From a virus, in IMG/VR virus record IMGVR_UViG_3300042261_002385, positions 186,001 through 250,000 of that record: a stretch of 64,000 nt of DNA. One strand, given 5' to 3'. Of this stretch, positions 24,240-33,331 are shown piece after piece. The notes below the pieces were generated by a model, which was not told the DNA's origin, ran no database searches, and saw nothing but the letters and a program-made list of their open reading frames with translations. The position numbers and the translations under genes were made by a program. Within the stretch, counting starts at the first letter, position 1. Each line of letters opens with the position of its first letter.

Positions 24240-24674
24240 ATGTTGAAATTTGTTAAAGTTGTAGTAAATAACTCAGCGATTTTTTTGGACACATTATTCG
24301 AACAAAGAGCCAAAAGTTTAGATATGTATAAATTGAAAATCATTTCAAATGTAGAGTCTGTTGAGTTTGAGGTAGATGGTAAACAACAAGTATACTGTAT
24401 AGCAAATGATATTGATATAGATTGTTTTAAATACTTGATTGAAAATCTTGACTCAAAAATAACAGAAGTTGAAGACTTGTCTAAAGATGTTCTTTTTGAC
24501 AATGACATTAAGACTGATTTTGTATCAAAAACCGGAGACAGTTTAGAAAAAGACATCAAAGACCTTATTATGTCGTTTAAACTTCAAGCAACTGACTGTG
24601 ATGTTGTTTTAGACAAAATCATTGAGAAAGGAATTGATTCATTGACAGATTTTGATAAAAATTATCTTAAATAA
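24240..24674 (+). CDS. Hypothetical protein with 'LDKI..G.dSLT' C-terminal motif
   Basis: A 144-residue acidic protein, unrecognised over most of its length. The last 25 residues (VVLDKIIEKGIDSLTDFDKNYLK) match the C-terminal end of the protein at 57958-58419 (LDKISEFGMNSLTKLEKKFL). This short motif is common at the C-termini of Bacteroidetes proteins (I recall it as DUF6576, for example after rhomboid domains). It probably binds a partner. The host-like motif supports a Bacteroidetes host. Confidence 0.7.
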   Translation: MLKFVKVVVNNSAIFLDTLFEQRAKSLDMYKLKIISNVESVEFEVDGKQQVYCIANDIDIDCFKYLIENLDSKITEVEDLSKDVLFDNDIKTDFVSKTGDSLEKDIKDLIMSFKLQATDCDVVLDKIIEKGIDSLTDFDKNYLK

Positions 24675-24731
24675 GGTAAAAAAATGGCTTTTTATTTTAA
24701 ATATATAATAAGTAAAAAAAATAAAAAGTCT

Positions 24732-25091
24732 ATGAAATACTTAAAGACATTTGAATCTTTTTCTCCTATAAACGAAGAAGAGGAATTTATTTCAGCAGTA
24801 AAAGACATGATATCTGGTAAATCTGCTTATAAAACAACTATTAAATACTTAGAAAGTAAATCTAAAGAGGCTGAAGAGGCTATTAAGATTTATAAGGAAA
24901 TTCAAGATTCCGGTAAACCAGCAAAGCAACAATTAGACAAAGTTGATAGAATAAACAGACTTGGTAGAATGTGGGCAGAAGCAAATAAAATGGAAGGTAA
25001 TGACTATGATTACAATCACGTAGACACAGTTATGAAAGGCGAATGGGGTAGAAAATACCACGGTGGAACAAATGTGACTGTTGGAGAATAA
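24732..25091 (+). CDS. Leader-peptide small protein
   Basis: I chose the ATG at 24732 because it gives the leader MKYLKTFESFSPINEEEE; an in-frame ATG at 24684 would add a hydrophobic lysine-rich stretch unlike the other family members. The 119-residue product is charged and helical with no membrane segment, and ends in a Gly/Tyr-rich tail (RKYHGGTNVTVGE). INE near residue 15 is a candidate cleavage site. Function unknown; probably a capsid cargo by its leader. Confidence 0.75.
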   Translation: MKYLKTFESFSPINEEEEFISAVKDMISGKSAYKTTIKYLESKSKEAEEAIKIYKEIQDSGKPAKQQLDKVDRINRLGRMWAEANKMEGNDYDYNHVDTVMKGEWGRKYHGGTNVTVGE

Positions 25092-25098
25092 TAATTGA

Positions 25099-25124
25099 AA
25101 AAAGAGACTTTTAAAGTCTCTTTT
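25099..25124. terminator. Bidirectional terminator
   Basis: AAAGAGACTT and AAGTCTCTTT form a stem with a short T/A loop and T runs on the plus strand, between convergent genes. Confidence 0.85.
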
Positions 25125-25131
25125 TTTATGC

Positions 25132-25599
25132 CTATAAATTAAATTTTATACATTGGTCAGTAATATACTTAGAATGTTCTAATTGTAAGTGAGTAGCCAA
25201 ACCAACAGTAATGTGATATCCAAAATAAGGATCTCCTAAACCCATAGCAGTTCTGATATTTTGACAATCCAGTGAATCAGCCTTCAACCACCAGTGTCCT
25301 TTTTTATTGGACCTGATAAGACTTGGATCATACTGTATTGTAACTTCTTTTCCATCAAAAATTTCTTTAGCTTGTAGATAGACACCATCACTAACAATAT
25401 CATTGATAAAAGTTAAGTGAGTTCCTCTTAGTGGTTTATTTAAAAATAAATTAAATCTTTTTTGTAGAAACCAAGAGTAGTAAGCGTATATATCACAATC
25501 AAATTTTACAATAGCAACTTTTTTCCACACAGCTTGAGAATTGTGTTTCTTAGTCACATTGATTGGATCAAATACTATTTTACCTTTTATGCTAAACAT
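25132..25599 (-). CDS. 2H phosphoesterase-like protein
   Basis: A 155-residue protein with two HxT motifs: GTHLTF (H61, T63) and YHITVG (H129, T131), 68 residues apart. Each sits in a strand-like context, as in the 2H phosphoesterase superfamily (LigT, CPDase). These enzymes cleave cyclic phosphodiesters or 2',5'-linked nucleotides. Some phage members of this size, notably Acb1 of T4-like phages, degrade cyclic-nucleotide alarms of CBASS immunity. The sequence does not show which substrate applies here. A TATCTTTG host-type -7 box lies just upstream (25604-25611 on the minus strand), consistent with early expression. Confidence 0.75.
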   Translation of the reverse strand: MFSIKGKIVFDPINVTKKHNSQAVWKKVAIVKFDCDIYAYYSWFLQKRFNLFLNKPLRGTHLTFINDIVSDGVYLQAKEIFDGKEVTIQYDPSLIRSNKKGHWWLKADSLDCQNIRTAMGLGDPYFGYHITVGLATHLQLEHSKYITDQCIKFNL

Positions 25600-25620
25600 A
25601 TAACAAAGATAAACAATTTA

Positions 25621-25632
25621 TTTAATATATAC
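25621..25632 (+). promoter_or_regulatory. TTTAATATATAC promoter element
   Basis: A good match to the recurring element, 3 nt before the ATG at 25636. The spacing is short for a promoter of that start codon. Confidence 0.35.
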
Positions 25633-25635
25633 TTT

Positions 25636-25791
25636 ATGAACTCAAAGAAAAACAGCAAATTATTTAAAAGTTTAGTCAAAGAAAGAATTATGACTAAACT
25701 TTGTAAAGAAAGAGGTTGGAATATTAACGAACTGACAGTAAGACAAATGTTGTTTATAACCAATCACCCAGATGTAAAAAATTCTAAATGA
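25636..25791 (+). CDS. Very small basic hypothetical protein
   Basis: A 51-residue protein (MNSKKNSKLFKSLVKERIM start) with a C-terminal NINELTVRQMLFITNHPDV segment that looks like a short helical module. The ATG at 25636 is preferred because it follows a promoter-like element; an upstream in-frame start at 25534 would overlap the divergent gene. It overlaps the convergent peptidase gene by 8 nt. It may be real, but evidence is limited. Confidence 0.5.
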   Translation: MNSKKNSKLFKSLVKERIMTKLCKERGWNINELTVRQMLFITNHPDVKNSK

Positions 25792-26863
25792 AACCTTTTA
25801 AATGTTCAGCGGGAATCTGTTTCAAATCCTCAATATAATCAATTAATTCAGCTCTTGTTGCTATAAAATGATACTCACCTGATTGACTTGCGCCATGTAA
25901 ACTCTGTCCATCCCAAGTGAAGTCCATAAAACCAGTAGAAAGACCAGTAGAATTCATATATCCAACAATCGTTTCCCTCTCAACTTCAATTTGTTCATCT
26001 GATATCATCATTTTTTTAGTCTTACCATCCCAACTTATCCAAGTAAAATTGTGTGTCTGAAAATTTTGGTTCAAATCAGACCAATTTTCATCTTCATCTT
26101 CATCATACCATAGGTCATTTTTATGGTCATAACCAGGAGTTTTGACGACAGGAAGTGATTCCCAATCTATCTTACAAACTGCGTCACATAATTTTTCTAA
26201 GTGTCTAATATCTTGTCTTTCAGAGTGAGAGTGCTCATTATAGTAACCAACTGAGATATTAGTACATTCTGAAATTAAATTAGTAAACTGAGCAGAATCT
26301 GTGTATATTCCAGTTGGATCTGGTCTATAGTTAAATGAGCTTTCAACAACATTCAAATTATTAGACAACTCTTTAGCGAATTCTAGAGAACAACAAACAC
26401 CATATAATTGTTCAGTTATTACCGAATCAGTTCCTCTCCTGTCAAATGAAATACATTTTGTGATGTAATTTGATTCAGGTCTTTTAGACCAAACTTTTGC
26501 CAGTCTACTTGAACCAACACAACCTCTTTCTTCACCAATAAAAAAATAATAGAGACCAGGAATATTTTTTTCAATCATATAAAGCAAAACAACCATTCCG
26601 GCTTTATCATCAGCGCCTAAAATTGAGGTTCCGTCTGTTCTAATAATATTACCATCTAATACATGTTTTACTTTCTCTTGTTTACGGTCTGCAGTATCAA
26701 GGTGGCAAGTAAACATAGTAGAAGGATTGTTACCGATTTCAATAAAATAATTACCATTTCCATCTTCTTTAAAACCGTTTGGTAAATGATTTTTTAGCTC
26801 GGTCTCTGTTCCGTGTGGATACGTTTTTGAAGTAAGTTTTAAAAACTTCTTTTTTACATTCAT
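25784..26863 (-). CDS. M20/M28-like zinc peptidase
   Basis: A 359-residue protein with the metal-ligand pattern of co-catalytic zinc peptidases: CHLD (H54, D56), ILGADDKAG (D85/D86), FIGEERGCVGS (E111/E112) and a late HSHSERQD histidine, with YTDSAQF between. The order and spacing match aminopeptidase or peptidase T families (M20/M28/M42). A C-terminal extension of about 110 residues after the catalytic part has an acidic DEDEDEN run and a FTWISWDG...FTWDGQS region of unknown role. No signal peptide is seen, so it would act in the cytoplasm, perhaps on peptides or amino-acid conjugates. Confidence 0.85.
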   Translation of the reverse strand: MNVKKKFLKLTSKTYPHGTETELKNHLPNGFKEDGNGNYFIEIGNNPSTMFTCHLDTADRKQEKVKHVLDGNIIRTDGTSILGADDKAGMVVLLYMIEKNIPGLYYFFIGEERGCVGSSRLAKVWSKRPESNYITKCISFDRRGTDSVITEQLYGVCCSLEFAKELSNNLNVVESSFNYRPDPTGIYTDSAQFTNLISECTNISVGYYNEHSHSERQDIRHLEKLCDAVCKIDWESLPVVKTPGYDHKNDLWYDEDEDENWSDLNQNFQTHNFTWISWDGKTKKMMISDEQIEVERETIVGYMNSTGLSTGFMDFTWDGQSLHGASQSGEYHFIATRAELIDYIEDLKQIPAEHLKGFI

Positions 26864-26895
26864 TTTTATAGATTTTTATAAATTTAACAAATAAT

Positions 26896-27429
26896 TTACT
26901 CATTACCAAATAAATACTCAAGTTTCTTATCTCTTATATACGATTTCTTCAAAGAATCAAGAGTAGTAGTTACATTTTTTACTTTATCATTAATCCAGAT
27001 TTCACTTTTCTGTAAATCTTTATATTCTTTTCTTATATGAAAGTCATTAACATCATCGCCTGTTTTATATTGAAACTCTCTAGCGACAATTATTGAGTCT
27101 AAATTAAATTTAGAAATTTCAGAAGTATACATCCAAAGATTATTTTTAGAAATATTCCAAAAATCAAAAACTAGCAAATCAACTCTAAACAAGTTTGATT
27201 TGTTATTTAATTTTTCAGAAAACTCATTGAAATCTCTAAATTCTATTTTATTATCTAAATAATGAAATAGACATAGGTCATGATATTTACTTGAAGAACT
27301 CGGTTTATTTGGAGTAAATAGAACATAATTACGACCAGCTAAATCAAAAAAGTTTACTATCTGACTTACCCCAGAAGCGACTTCACTGATATCACCGGTA
27401 AAATAATTATATTTTTTTAGGTCTACCAT
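26896..27429 (-). CDS. Hypothetical protein paired with the retropepsin-like gene
   Basis: A 177-residue protein (MVDLKKYNYFTGDISEVASG) that I do not recognise. It has alternating hydrophobic strands (YVLFTPNKP, DLLVFDFWNIS, SIIVAREFQ) suggesting a Rossmann-like alpha/beta fold. Its start overlaps the end of the upstream retropepsin-like gene by 23 nt, so the two are translationally coupled and may work together. Confidence 0.7.
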   Translation of the reverse strand: MVDLKKYNYFTGDISEVASGVSQIVNFFDLAGRNYVLFTPNKPSSSSKYHDLCLFHYLDNKIEFRDFNEFSEKLNNKSNLFRVDLLVFDFWNISKNNLWMYTSEISKFNLDSIIVAREFQYKTGDDVNDFHIRKEYKDLQKSEIWINDKVKNVTTTLDSLKKSYIRDKKLEYLFGNE

Positions 27430-27805
27430 AAATATTTTTTTTACTTACATCTACAATAAAATTGTTTGTATGTAGAAACTTTCTACCAATTAATATAGGG
27501 AATTTCATGTTCTTCCTATTAGTAAGAGAGACAAATATTTTGAACTTTCTTTTTCCGATTTGAATTTTTAAATTGATACCAAATCTTTTTTGAGTTTTTC
27601 CATTTGAGCTTTTTACCTCAATCTCAGACCATTTATGAAAAATATACGTATTAGTTTTTATTCTGACTTGAAGTCCAGAGTCAATAATCTTTACCTCATC
27701 AACGTGTAGTGCGGCATTAAAAGCACCAGTGTCTATTTTAGCAGGCATTACTCCTTCATTTAAAGAAGTAAAAATTATTTTTTCATATCTACCAATTTTT
27801 TTCAA
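27407..27805 (-). CDS. Retropepsin-like protein of the 'ATP-dependent zinc protease' family (PF05618-like)
   Basis: This 132-residue protein opens with GRYEKIIF. It carries MPAKIDTGAFNAALH, an aspartic-protease D-T-G signature in the form typical of the PF05618 family. It ends with LTNRKNMKFPILIGRKFL and VDVSKKNIYG, again family-like. In bacteria such proteins accompany RimK-type ligases or act as RimB-like retropepsins. No ATP-grasp ligase is seen nearby; the coupled downstream gene is unrecognised. The start appears to be TTG, since a stop codon precedes it directly in frame. Confidence 0.8.
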   Translation of the reverse strand: MKKIGRYEKIIFTSLNEGVMPAKIDTGAFNAALHVDEVKIIDSGLQVRIKTNTYIFHKWSEIEVKSSNGKTQKRFGINLKIQIGKRKFKIFVSLTNRKNMKFPILIGRKFLHTNNFIVDVSKKNIYGRPKKI

Positions 27806-27857
27806 TTAGAGAGCTTTTATGCTTATATATATCTAAGTAATAAAAAGTTTAAAAGTG

Positions 27858-30482
27858 ATGAGTCGAGGAAACACCATTTTTGGTCATAAATATAAAAGCA
27901 ATTCTAGGCCAAAAATTCAACCTAAAATTTTGAAAAGTTCGGCTGTATCACAATCGATTTCACAAAGTATTATAGCTCCAAAAAAAAAATTAGATGTTAT
28001 TATTGTATCAGTAGATTATAACGATTTTCTGATACTCACTCTAGAACACAATAAAAAAATATTTGATAATATAACAGTTGTCACAACACATGATGACATG
28101 ATGTGTCAAAATATTTGTCGGAAATACAACACAAGATGCATTACGACTGATATTTTTTATGAGAATGATTATAAATTCAACAAAGGAGCGGCAATAAACA
28201 AAGCTATAGAATCACTAAATAATCCGGAACTAATTCTATTATTAGATGCGGATATAATTGTCACTAGTCCAATAAATTTAGAAGAAATAGAAGATGATGT
28301 ATTATACACTTCGGATAGATGGATATGTTACAATTATTTTCAATATGAGAGATGGCAAAAGAATGAAATTTCTGTCGTAAATCTTCCAAAATATGAAAAG
28401 GATAATAATTATGGATTTTTTCAACTATTCAGTTGTAAAAATCCATTTGGTATTGAGTGGTATCCTAGTGATCTAGAAAATTCAAGTCACCCTGACCTAA
28501 AATTTAGTAGCCTTTTTCCGACTAAAAAAACAATAAAATCAGATATTATACATTTAGGAGATGTTAAAAAAAACTGGGATGGCAGAACATCTGAGAAATT
28601 TATTACAGATGAAACTTTCTATGAACTTTATGATAGTAATATCGATCTTGATAAAAATGAAATTAATGTTTATGACACAAAAACAGAAATTTCCAAATAT
28701 GGCAAATTTCGTATTCAAAATCAGATAAGCTTTGAGCATCACAATGGAGGTTGGTCATATGCACTAAAATCAATGAATAAAATCAATGGCATAAACGGTA
28801 TACGATTAGAGTGTTTTTTAGACATGAATTTCTGTTGGATTAATTCAAATAAAGAACAAATAAAAGAAAATTGGGTTGGGATTTTACATAATCCAATTGA
28901 AGCACCGACGTGGTATTTAAATCAAGTCAGAAATAGACAAATATTAAAATCATCGTCTTTTATTAAAAGTCTCGAATGCTGCAAAGGATTATATGTCTTT
29001 AGTCAACATGAAAAAAATATATTATCTGAACAAATTCTTAAATTTGGACACGAAACAAAAATAAATGTTTTAAGACATCCAACGACAGAGTCTGACAAAA
29101 AATGGTCAATAGAAAAATTCTACTCAGACAAAAAAATTATACACATAGGCTGGTGGTTAAGAGACATTCAATCTTTCTACAGGTTAGATGTAAATCTAAG
29201 AAAACTTAGAATAAAGCTCAATCAAAGTATAGAAAATAAAATAAACCAGATTTTTAATTTAAAATCAGATTCAGTTATTGAAATAGAAAATTTGAACGAA
29301 AAGGAATATGATGACATTCTTTGTAGTTCAGTAGTTTTCATAAATCTAATCGATTCGGTTGTGAACAACACCGTTTTAGAATGTATAGAAAGAAATACGC
29401 CAATAATAGTAAACAGAAATCCATCAATTGAAGAATATATTGGCAAAGACTATCCTCTATTCTTTGATGAGATATCAGATGTCTCAGAACTATTGACTTA
29501 TGATAAATTAACACAAGCGAATTCTCATCTAAAAAAAATTAATTTAGATAGAGATTTAGGTTTACAAATCCAAAACTCAGAAATTTATAAATCAATCGAA
29601 TCAGACTTAGACGTGACAGATATGCTCAAACCAGGTGATTTAGAGGACTCAGAAGGTGGAATTTATAATCCAGGATTCTGTGAATTTAGGGGAAAAAACT
29701 ATATGATAGTAAGAGTTGAAAAAAACACGGAAAAGGAAAGAGGTATTCGTGACCTTTGGCTAAGAACTACTTCAGTTCCATATATAGTAGAACTTGACTC
29801 AAAATTTGAGATTATTAATAAATTTCCATTAAGAGTAGTTGGAGATTTCATAAGAGTCGAAGATTTTAGGTTATTTACATTTAACAATAAACTTTATTCA
29901 AATCATGTTGTAGTAGATAAATCTAAAAAAATATATCCGGTCATTTCAGAAGTTGACCTACATAATCAAACTTTGAAAATTCTCGGAACAATCGAACTAG
30001 ACATATCTAAGAGGGAAGTTGAAAAGAATTGGTCTTTCTTTACTCACAATGATGAATTATTTTTAATATACTCGGTTTCACCATGGGTTATTTTCAAAAT
30101 TGACTTAGAACAACTTACAGGAGTCAATATCAAAAATTATGAGACAAAGTTTGATTGGATTGAGTCTGGTTTTATATCAAACAGCACTAATCCTATAAAA
30201 TTAGACACAAATACAAACATTATGGGGTTTCATAGCAGAGATAATAAGTTTATCTATCATCAAGGTTTTTTAATATTTGATGACAATTTAAATTACATAA
30301 ACTCATCAAAAGAGCCATATCTATCAGGTGGGGATTACGACACAATACATCCAAATGTTATTTATACATCATCAATATCTTTAAGTAGTGAAAAAAGACT
30401 AGTGGTGTTTGCAGGTGATGGTGACACTAAGACAATTAAAATAGAATTTAAAAAAGATAAAATATGGAAAGAATTATTATAA
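27858..30482 (+). CDS. Three-part glycosyltransferase fusion: GT-A, GT-B-like and GH130-like beta-propeller
   Basis: This 874-residue protein starts at the ATG at 27858; a GTG lies one codon upstream. Residues about 45-270 are a GT-A transferase (LDVIIVSVDYNDF, with the DxD in LLLDADIIV at 130-132). Residues about 300-600 resemble a GT-B-type module (WVGILHNPIEAPTWY, LYVFSQHEKN, VLRHPTTE, HIGWWLRD, FINLIDSVVNNTVLECIERNTPIIVN). Residues about 610-874 look like a five-bladed propeller of the GH130/GH43 type (GGIYNPGFCEFRGKNYMIVR, RVEDFRLF, EKNWSFF, FLIYSVSPWVIFKID). It opens the glycan gene island and overlaps the next gene by 19 nt. The substrate is unknown. Confidence 0.85.
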   Translation: MSRGNTIFGHKYKSNSRPKIQPKILKSSAVSQSISQSIIAPKKKLDVIIVSVDYNDFLILTLEHNKKIFDNITVVTTHDDMMCQNICRKYNTRCITTDIFYENDYKFNKGAAINKAIESLNNPELILLLDADIIVTSPINLEEIEDDVLYTSDRWICYNYFQYERWQKNEISVVNLPKYEKDNNYGFFQLFSCKNPFGIEWYPSDLENSSHPDLKFSSLFPTKKTIKSDIIHLGDVKKNWDGRTSEKFITDETFYELYDSNIDLDKNEINVYDTKTEISKYGKFRIQNQISFEHHNGGWSYALKSMNKINGINGIRLECFLDMNFCWINSNKEQIKENWVGILHNPIEAPTWYLNQVRNRQILKSSSFIKSLECCKGLYVFSQHEKNILSEQILKFGHETKINVLRHPTTESDKKWSIEKFYSDKKIIHIGWWLRDIQSFYRLDVNLRKLRIKLNQSIENKINQIFNLKSDSVIEIENLNEKEYDDILCSSVVFINLIDSVVNNTVLECIERNTPIIVNRNPSIEEYIGKDYPLFFDEISDVSELLTYDKLTQANSHLKKINLDRDLGLQIQNSEIYKSIESDLDVTDMLKPGDLEDSEGGIYNPGFCEFRGKNYMIVRVEKNTEKERGIRDLWLRTTSVPYIVELDSKFEIINKFPLRVVGDFIRVEDFRLFTFNNKLYSNHVVVDKSKKIYPVISEVDLHNQTLKILGTIELDISKREVEKNWSFFTHNDELFLIYSVSPWVIFKIDLEQLTGVNIKNYETKFDWIESGFISNSTNPIKLDTNTNIMGFHSRDNKFIYHQGFLIFDDNLNYINSSKEPYLSGGDYDTIHPNVIYTSSISLSSEKRLVVFAGDGDTKTIKIEFKKDKIWKELL

Positions 30483-31522
30483 ACGGTTTTTTCGGAAAAG
30501 GTAACTGTGGAGATGAAGCCATATTACACACCTGGTATGAAAAATTATCACCAGAATTTAGAATAGTGGCTTCAGTTGACTCTGATTTGTTTGAAAGACC
30601 TGGAAATTTTGAAAATAATAAAATTTATCATTCAATAGATTTGATACACAATAGAAGATTAGATATTTTCTGCCGAGAAGATATAAAAGCGTATATAATA
30701 GGTGGAGGTGGATTAGGTTTAGGATTTGGCATTGAACAGTGGCTACATGCATCAATTAGAAATAAAAAAATGTTTTACTTAGGCACAATTGTTCATGAGG
30801 AATTTCTGATAGGCGATGAACACATGTATCAAATTAATAAAAACTTTTTTAAATCTTTCAATTATATAATGGTCAGAGACCACATTTCTAAAAAAAATCT
30901 TAAAGAAAAATTCGGTGTTGATTCAGATAATTATCCTGATATAGCCTTTGCGTTGACTCCAGAAAAAACAAATTTTTCCTTACCAAAAAAATTTATGACT
31001 GTCACCGTAAGAGACAATGGAAATAATGACAAAGACTCTATTATGAAATGGTTAGAAAAAATTAAAAAATTTGCAAAAGAAAGAAATTGTGAAATTATAT
31101 ACCTACCATTTGATAAAACAGATAAGTTTCTGTTAAAGTCAATTGGTATAGAAATTCCAGAGGAGTATCAACAAATATATTGGCAGCCAAAAATGGTCAA
31201 ATACATTATGTCTAAAGCAGAAATGGTTTTTTCATTAGGAAGATTCCATCCATTAGTATTTTCACTTTCGACTGGAGTTACCTGTTATTACATTCAATGT
31301 CAAGAGACTGACTATAGTTGGAGATATGATAAAAATACTCAAGATAAAAGTTTCAATATATTAAATGATTGGGGCTTAAGCAAACATTATTTAACAAATG
31401 ATGATATAGATTGTAAATTCAGAAAAAATAGTAAATTCTACGCAGTAGCGGTAGAAAGTCAAAAAAGAATTATTGAATTTTTTGAGGTTCTGAAACAAAA
31501 ACTAACTACAAACTATGATTAA
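30464..31522 (+). CDS. Polysaccharide pyruvyl transferase family protein
   Basis: A 352-residue protein of the CsaB/PF04230 type. The N-terminus has NGFFGKGNCGDEAILHT (the G-N-x-GDE signature), then AYIIGGGGLGLG, MVRDHISKKNL with SDNYPDIAFAL, and late FSLGRFHPLVFSLSTG, the catalytic-region His/Arg segment. Such enzymes add pyruvate ketals to sugars of surface polysaccharides. It overlaps genes on both sides (19 nt upstream, 8 nt downstream) in the glycan operon. Confidence 0.88.
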   Translation: MERIIINGFFGKGNCGDEAILHTWYEKLSPEFRIVASVDSDLFERPGNFENNKIYHSIDLIHNRRLDIFCREDIKAYIIGGGGLGLGFGIEQWLHASIRNKKMFYLGTIVHEEFLIGDEHMYQINKNFFKSFNYIMVRDHISKKNLKEKFGVDSDNYPDIAFALTPEKTNFSLPKKFMTVTVRDNGNNDKDSIMKWLEKIKKFAKERNCEIIYLPFDKTDKFLLKSIGIEIPEEYQQIYWQPKMVKYIMSKAEMVFSLGRFHPLVFSLSTGVTCYYIQCQETDYSWRYDKNTQDKSFNILNDWGLSKHYLTNDDIDCKFRKNSKFYAVAVESQKRIIEFFEVLKQKLTTNYD

Positions 31523-32699
31523 TCACCATAAAATTGAATATCCAAAATTTTCATTTGTGATGGCACCGTTTTATTTTATAGGTGATGATGAGCTACTTAA
31601 ATCACAACTTTTAAACTTAAATAATCAAACAGTTATAGATTTCGAATTGATAGTTCCTGATCCACATTATAAAAAAAGAGAATGGCTAAAAAATTTTGTC
31701 GAATGTCTAAAATATAATGTTATACACTTTGAATATGTTCCAAACAAAGAAACCCCTAAGTCTTTCGACTACGGTATATTAAATACCGCAGTTCTAATGT
31801 CAAATAGTAATAAAATAGTTACATTTCAAGATTGGAGATTTTGTAACAGAGATTTAGTAAAAAAATTATTAAAATTTAGAAAATACAAATTCATAGGACT
31901 GAGGTGGCAGGTTCTTTATAAAGACGACTCATCAATTTCAACTCACTGGGGAAAAAGCACAATAGATTTAAACATCAATCAAGCGAATGAGTTATATTCG
32001 ACAGGTAACTTTCCTGAAATAAATATAAATTACGAATTTGTAAACACTTTCCATAATTCTTGCTGGGGTCATTACTGTATTGATAAAGATTTGTGGTTAG
32101 AAGTCAATGGTATAGATGAGGTTGTGACAAATACTAGACACTATGCAGACTTAGATATTAATACGAGATTAGAATATTATCACAAACTCAATGGTCTTAA
32201 AATTGAAATACCAATGTTAGAAAACGCGATGGTTAGAATTATGCACTCAAAGGGAAACTTCTTCGGTGGTTCTAATATAGAGTTGGAACATAATTACAAT
32301 GTCGAACACATAACCTGTTGTTTTTCAAACACAGGCTCTATGAATGATAAAGTTTTTACTGAATATGTTGTTGAAAAAATAACTAAGAATGAATACTCTA
32401 AAATTTATGAAATACCATACTCAACAAACTTCGTAAAAAATAATACAAATAGCTCACTCGACTCTCAATATGCAGTAATTGGTTTTGAATGTAATAATTG
32501 TGGACTTATCGGTGAGACACCTCACTGGTATGAGAAATCACCAAATTCAAGATATATTGCAACAATTGGAGCTGGGTTGAAAAATAAAAAAATAGGAAGA
32601 AATCTAAAAAAAATTCAAATAGATCTAGACAACTGTAATTTTGAGGAAAAGGTGAAGCTTTTAGAAAAATCCTGGTATGATACAAAATATTTACAATAA
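31515..32699 (+). CDS. GT-A-type glycosyltransferase (putative)
   Basis: This 394-residue protein has a GT-A-like start (KFSFVMAPFYFIG..., NNQTVIDFELIVPDP), and IVTFQDWRFCNRDLV occupies the place of the DxD segment. WGHYCIDKDLWLEVNGIDE matches the acceptor-side 'F..vNGFDE' motif of GT2/GT7C enzymes, followed by HYADLDINTRLEYY. The C-terminal 120 residues include a FECNNCGLIG cysteine pair of unknown role. The standard DxD is replaced by QDW, so metal dependence is uncertain. It is coupled to the pyruvyltransferase upstream and abuts the methyltransferase downstream. Confidence 0.78.
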   Translation: MINHHKIEYPKFSFVMAPFYFIGDDELLKSQLLNLNNQTVIDFELIVPDPHYKKREWLKNFVECLKYNVIHFEYVPNKETPKSFDYGILNTAVLMSNSNKIVTFQDWRFCNRDLVKKLLKFRKYKFIGLRWQVLYKDDSSISTHWGKSTIDLNINQANELYSTGNFPEININYEFVNTFHNSCWGHYCIDKDLWLEVNGIDEVVTNTRHYADLDINTRLEYYHKLNGLKIEIPMLENAMVRIMHSKGNFFGGSNIELEHNYNVEHITCCFSNTGSMNDKVFTEYVVEKITKNEYSKIYEIPYSTNFVKNNTNSSLDSQYAVIGFECNNCGLIGETPHWYEKSPNSRYIATIGAGLKNKKIGRNLKKIQIDLDNCNFEEKVKLLEKSWYDTKYLQ

Positions 32700-33331
32700 T
32701 GAAGAAAAACAAATACAAATTTACAGCTAATTGGTTCGGAAGTGAAGAACAAATCGAAGATTTGAAATCAGTTCTACCAAATTCATCCTCGGAACTGCAT
32801 ATGTTAGAAATTGGTTCATATGAAGGAAGAAGTACAGTTTGGTTTTTAGAAAATTTACTTTTGAATGAAAAATCGACTATTACTTGTGTAGATCCTTGGC
32901 TAGATTACTCACAAGACAAAAAAAGTTTAGACTCTTACAATTCCCCAGAGGCAGACTGGAAATTTGGAACAAATAAAATTGTAGAAACTTTTTTGTTCAA
33001 TATTGAATCCTCAGGTTTTAGAAACAAAGTGTCTGTCGAAAGAGGTCTATCAACAGAAATTTTACCAAAATTACTACTGAATTCAAATAAATATGATATA
33101 ATATTCATAGACGGTAACCACGTTGCACCATTTGTTCTTATAGATGCGGTTTTATCTTGGTCCTTATTAAAAAATGGTGGAATTTTAATATTTGATGACT
33201 ATCTATGGATGCCGGATTTGTATAAGACACTTTCACCTAAACTAGCTATCGATTCATTTGTAGAAGTTTTTGAAGATTACATTGATGTAATTTTAGACAA
33301 ATATCGAAAAGTTTTAAAAAAAAATAGCTAA
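32699..33331 (+). CDS. Class I SAM-dependent methyltransferase
   Basis: A 210-residue protein with a Rossmann methyltransferase core: HMLEIGSYEGRSTVWFL (motif I), ITCVDPWLD (motif II acidic residue), YDIIFIDGNH (motif IV) and LLKNGGILIFDDYLW (motif VI-like). It resembles the Methyltransf_24 group that acts on sugars or small molecules. Its position in the glycan operon suggests sugar O-methylation. Its first base overlaps the upstream stop codon. Confidence 0.9.
   Translation: MKKNKYKFTANWFGSEEQIEDLKSVLPNSSSELHMLEIGSYEGRSTVWFLENLLLNEKSTITCVDPWLDYSQDKKSLDSYNSPEADWKFGTNKIVETFLFNIESSGFRNKVSVERGLSTEILPKLLLNSNKYDIIFIDGNHVAPFVLIDAVLSWSLLKNGGILIFDDYLWMPDLYKTLSPKLAIDSFVEVFEDYIDVILDKYRKVLKKNS

Noticed and set aside
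24194-24559. Minus-strand frame opposite 24240-24674
   Set aside because: Serine-rich mirror of the plus-strand gene, which has a host-like C-terminal motif.
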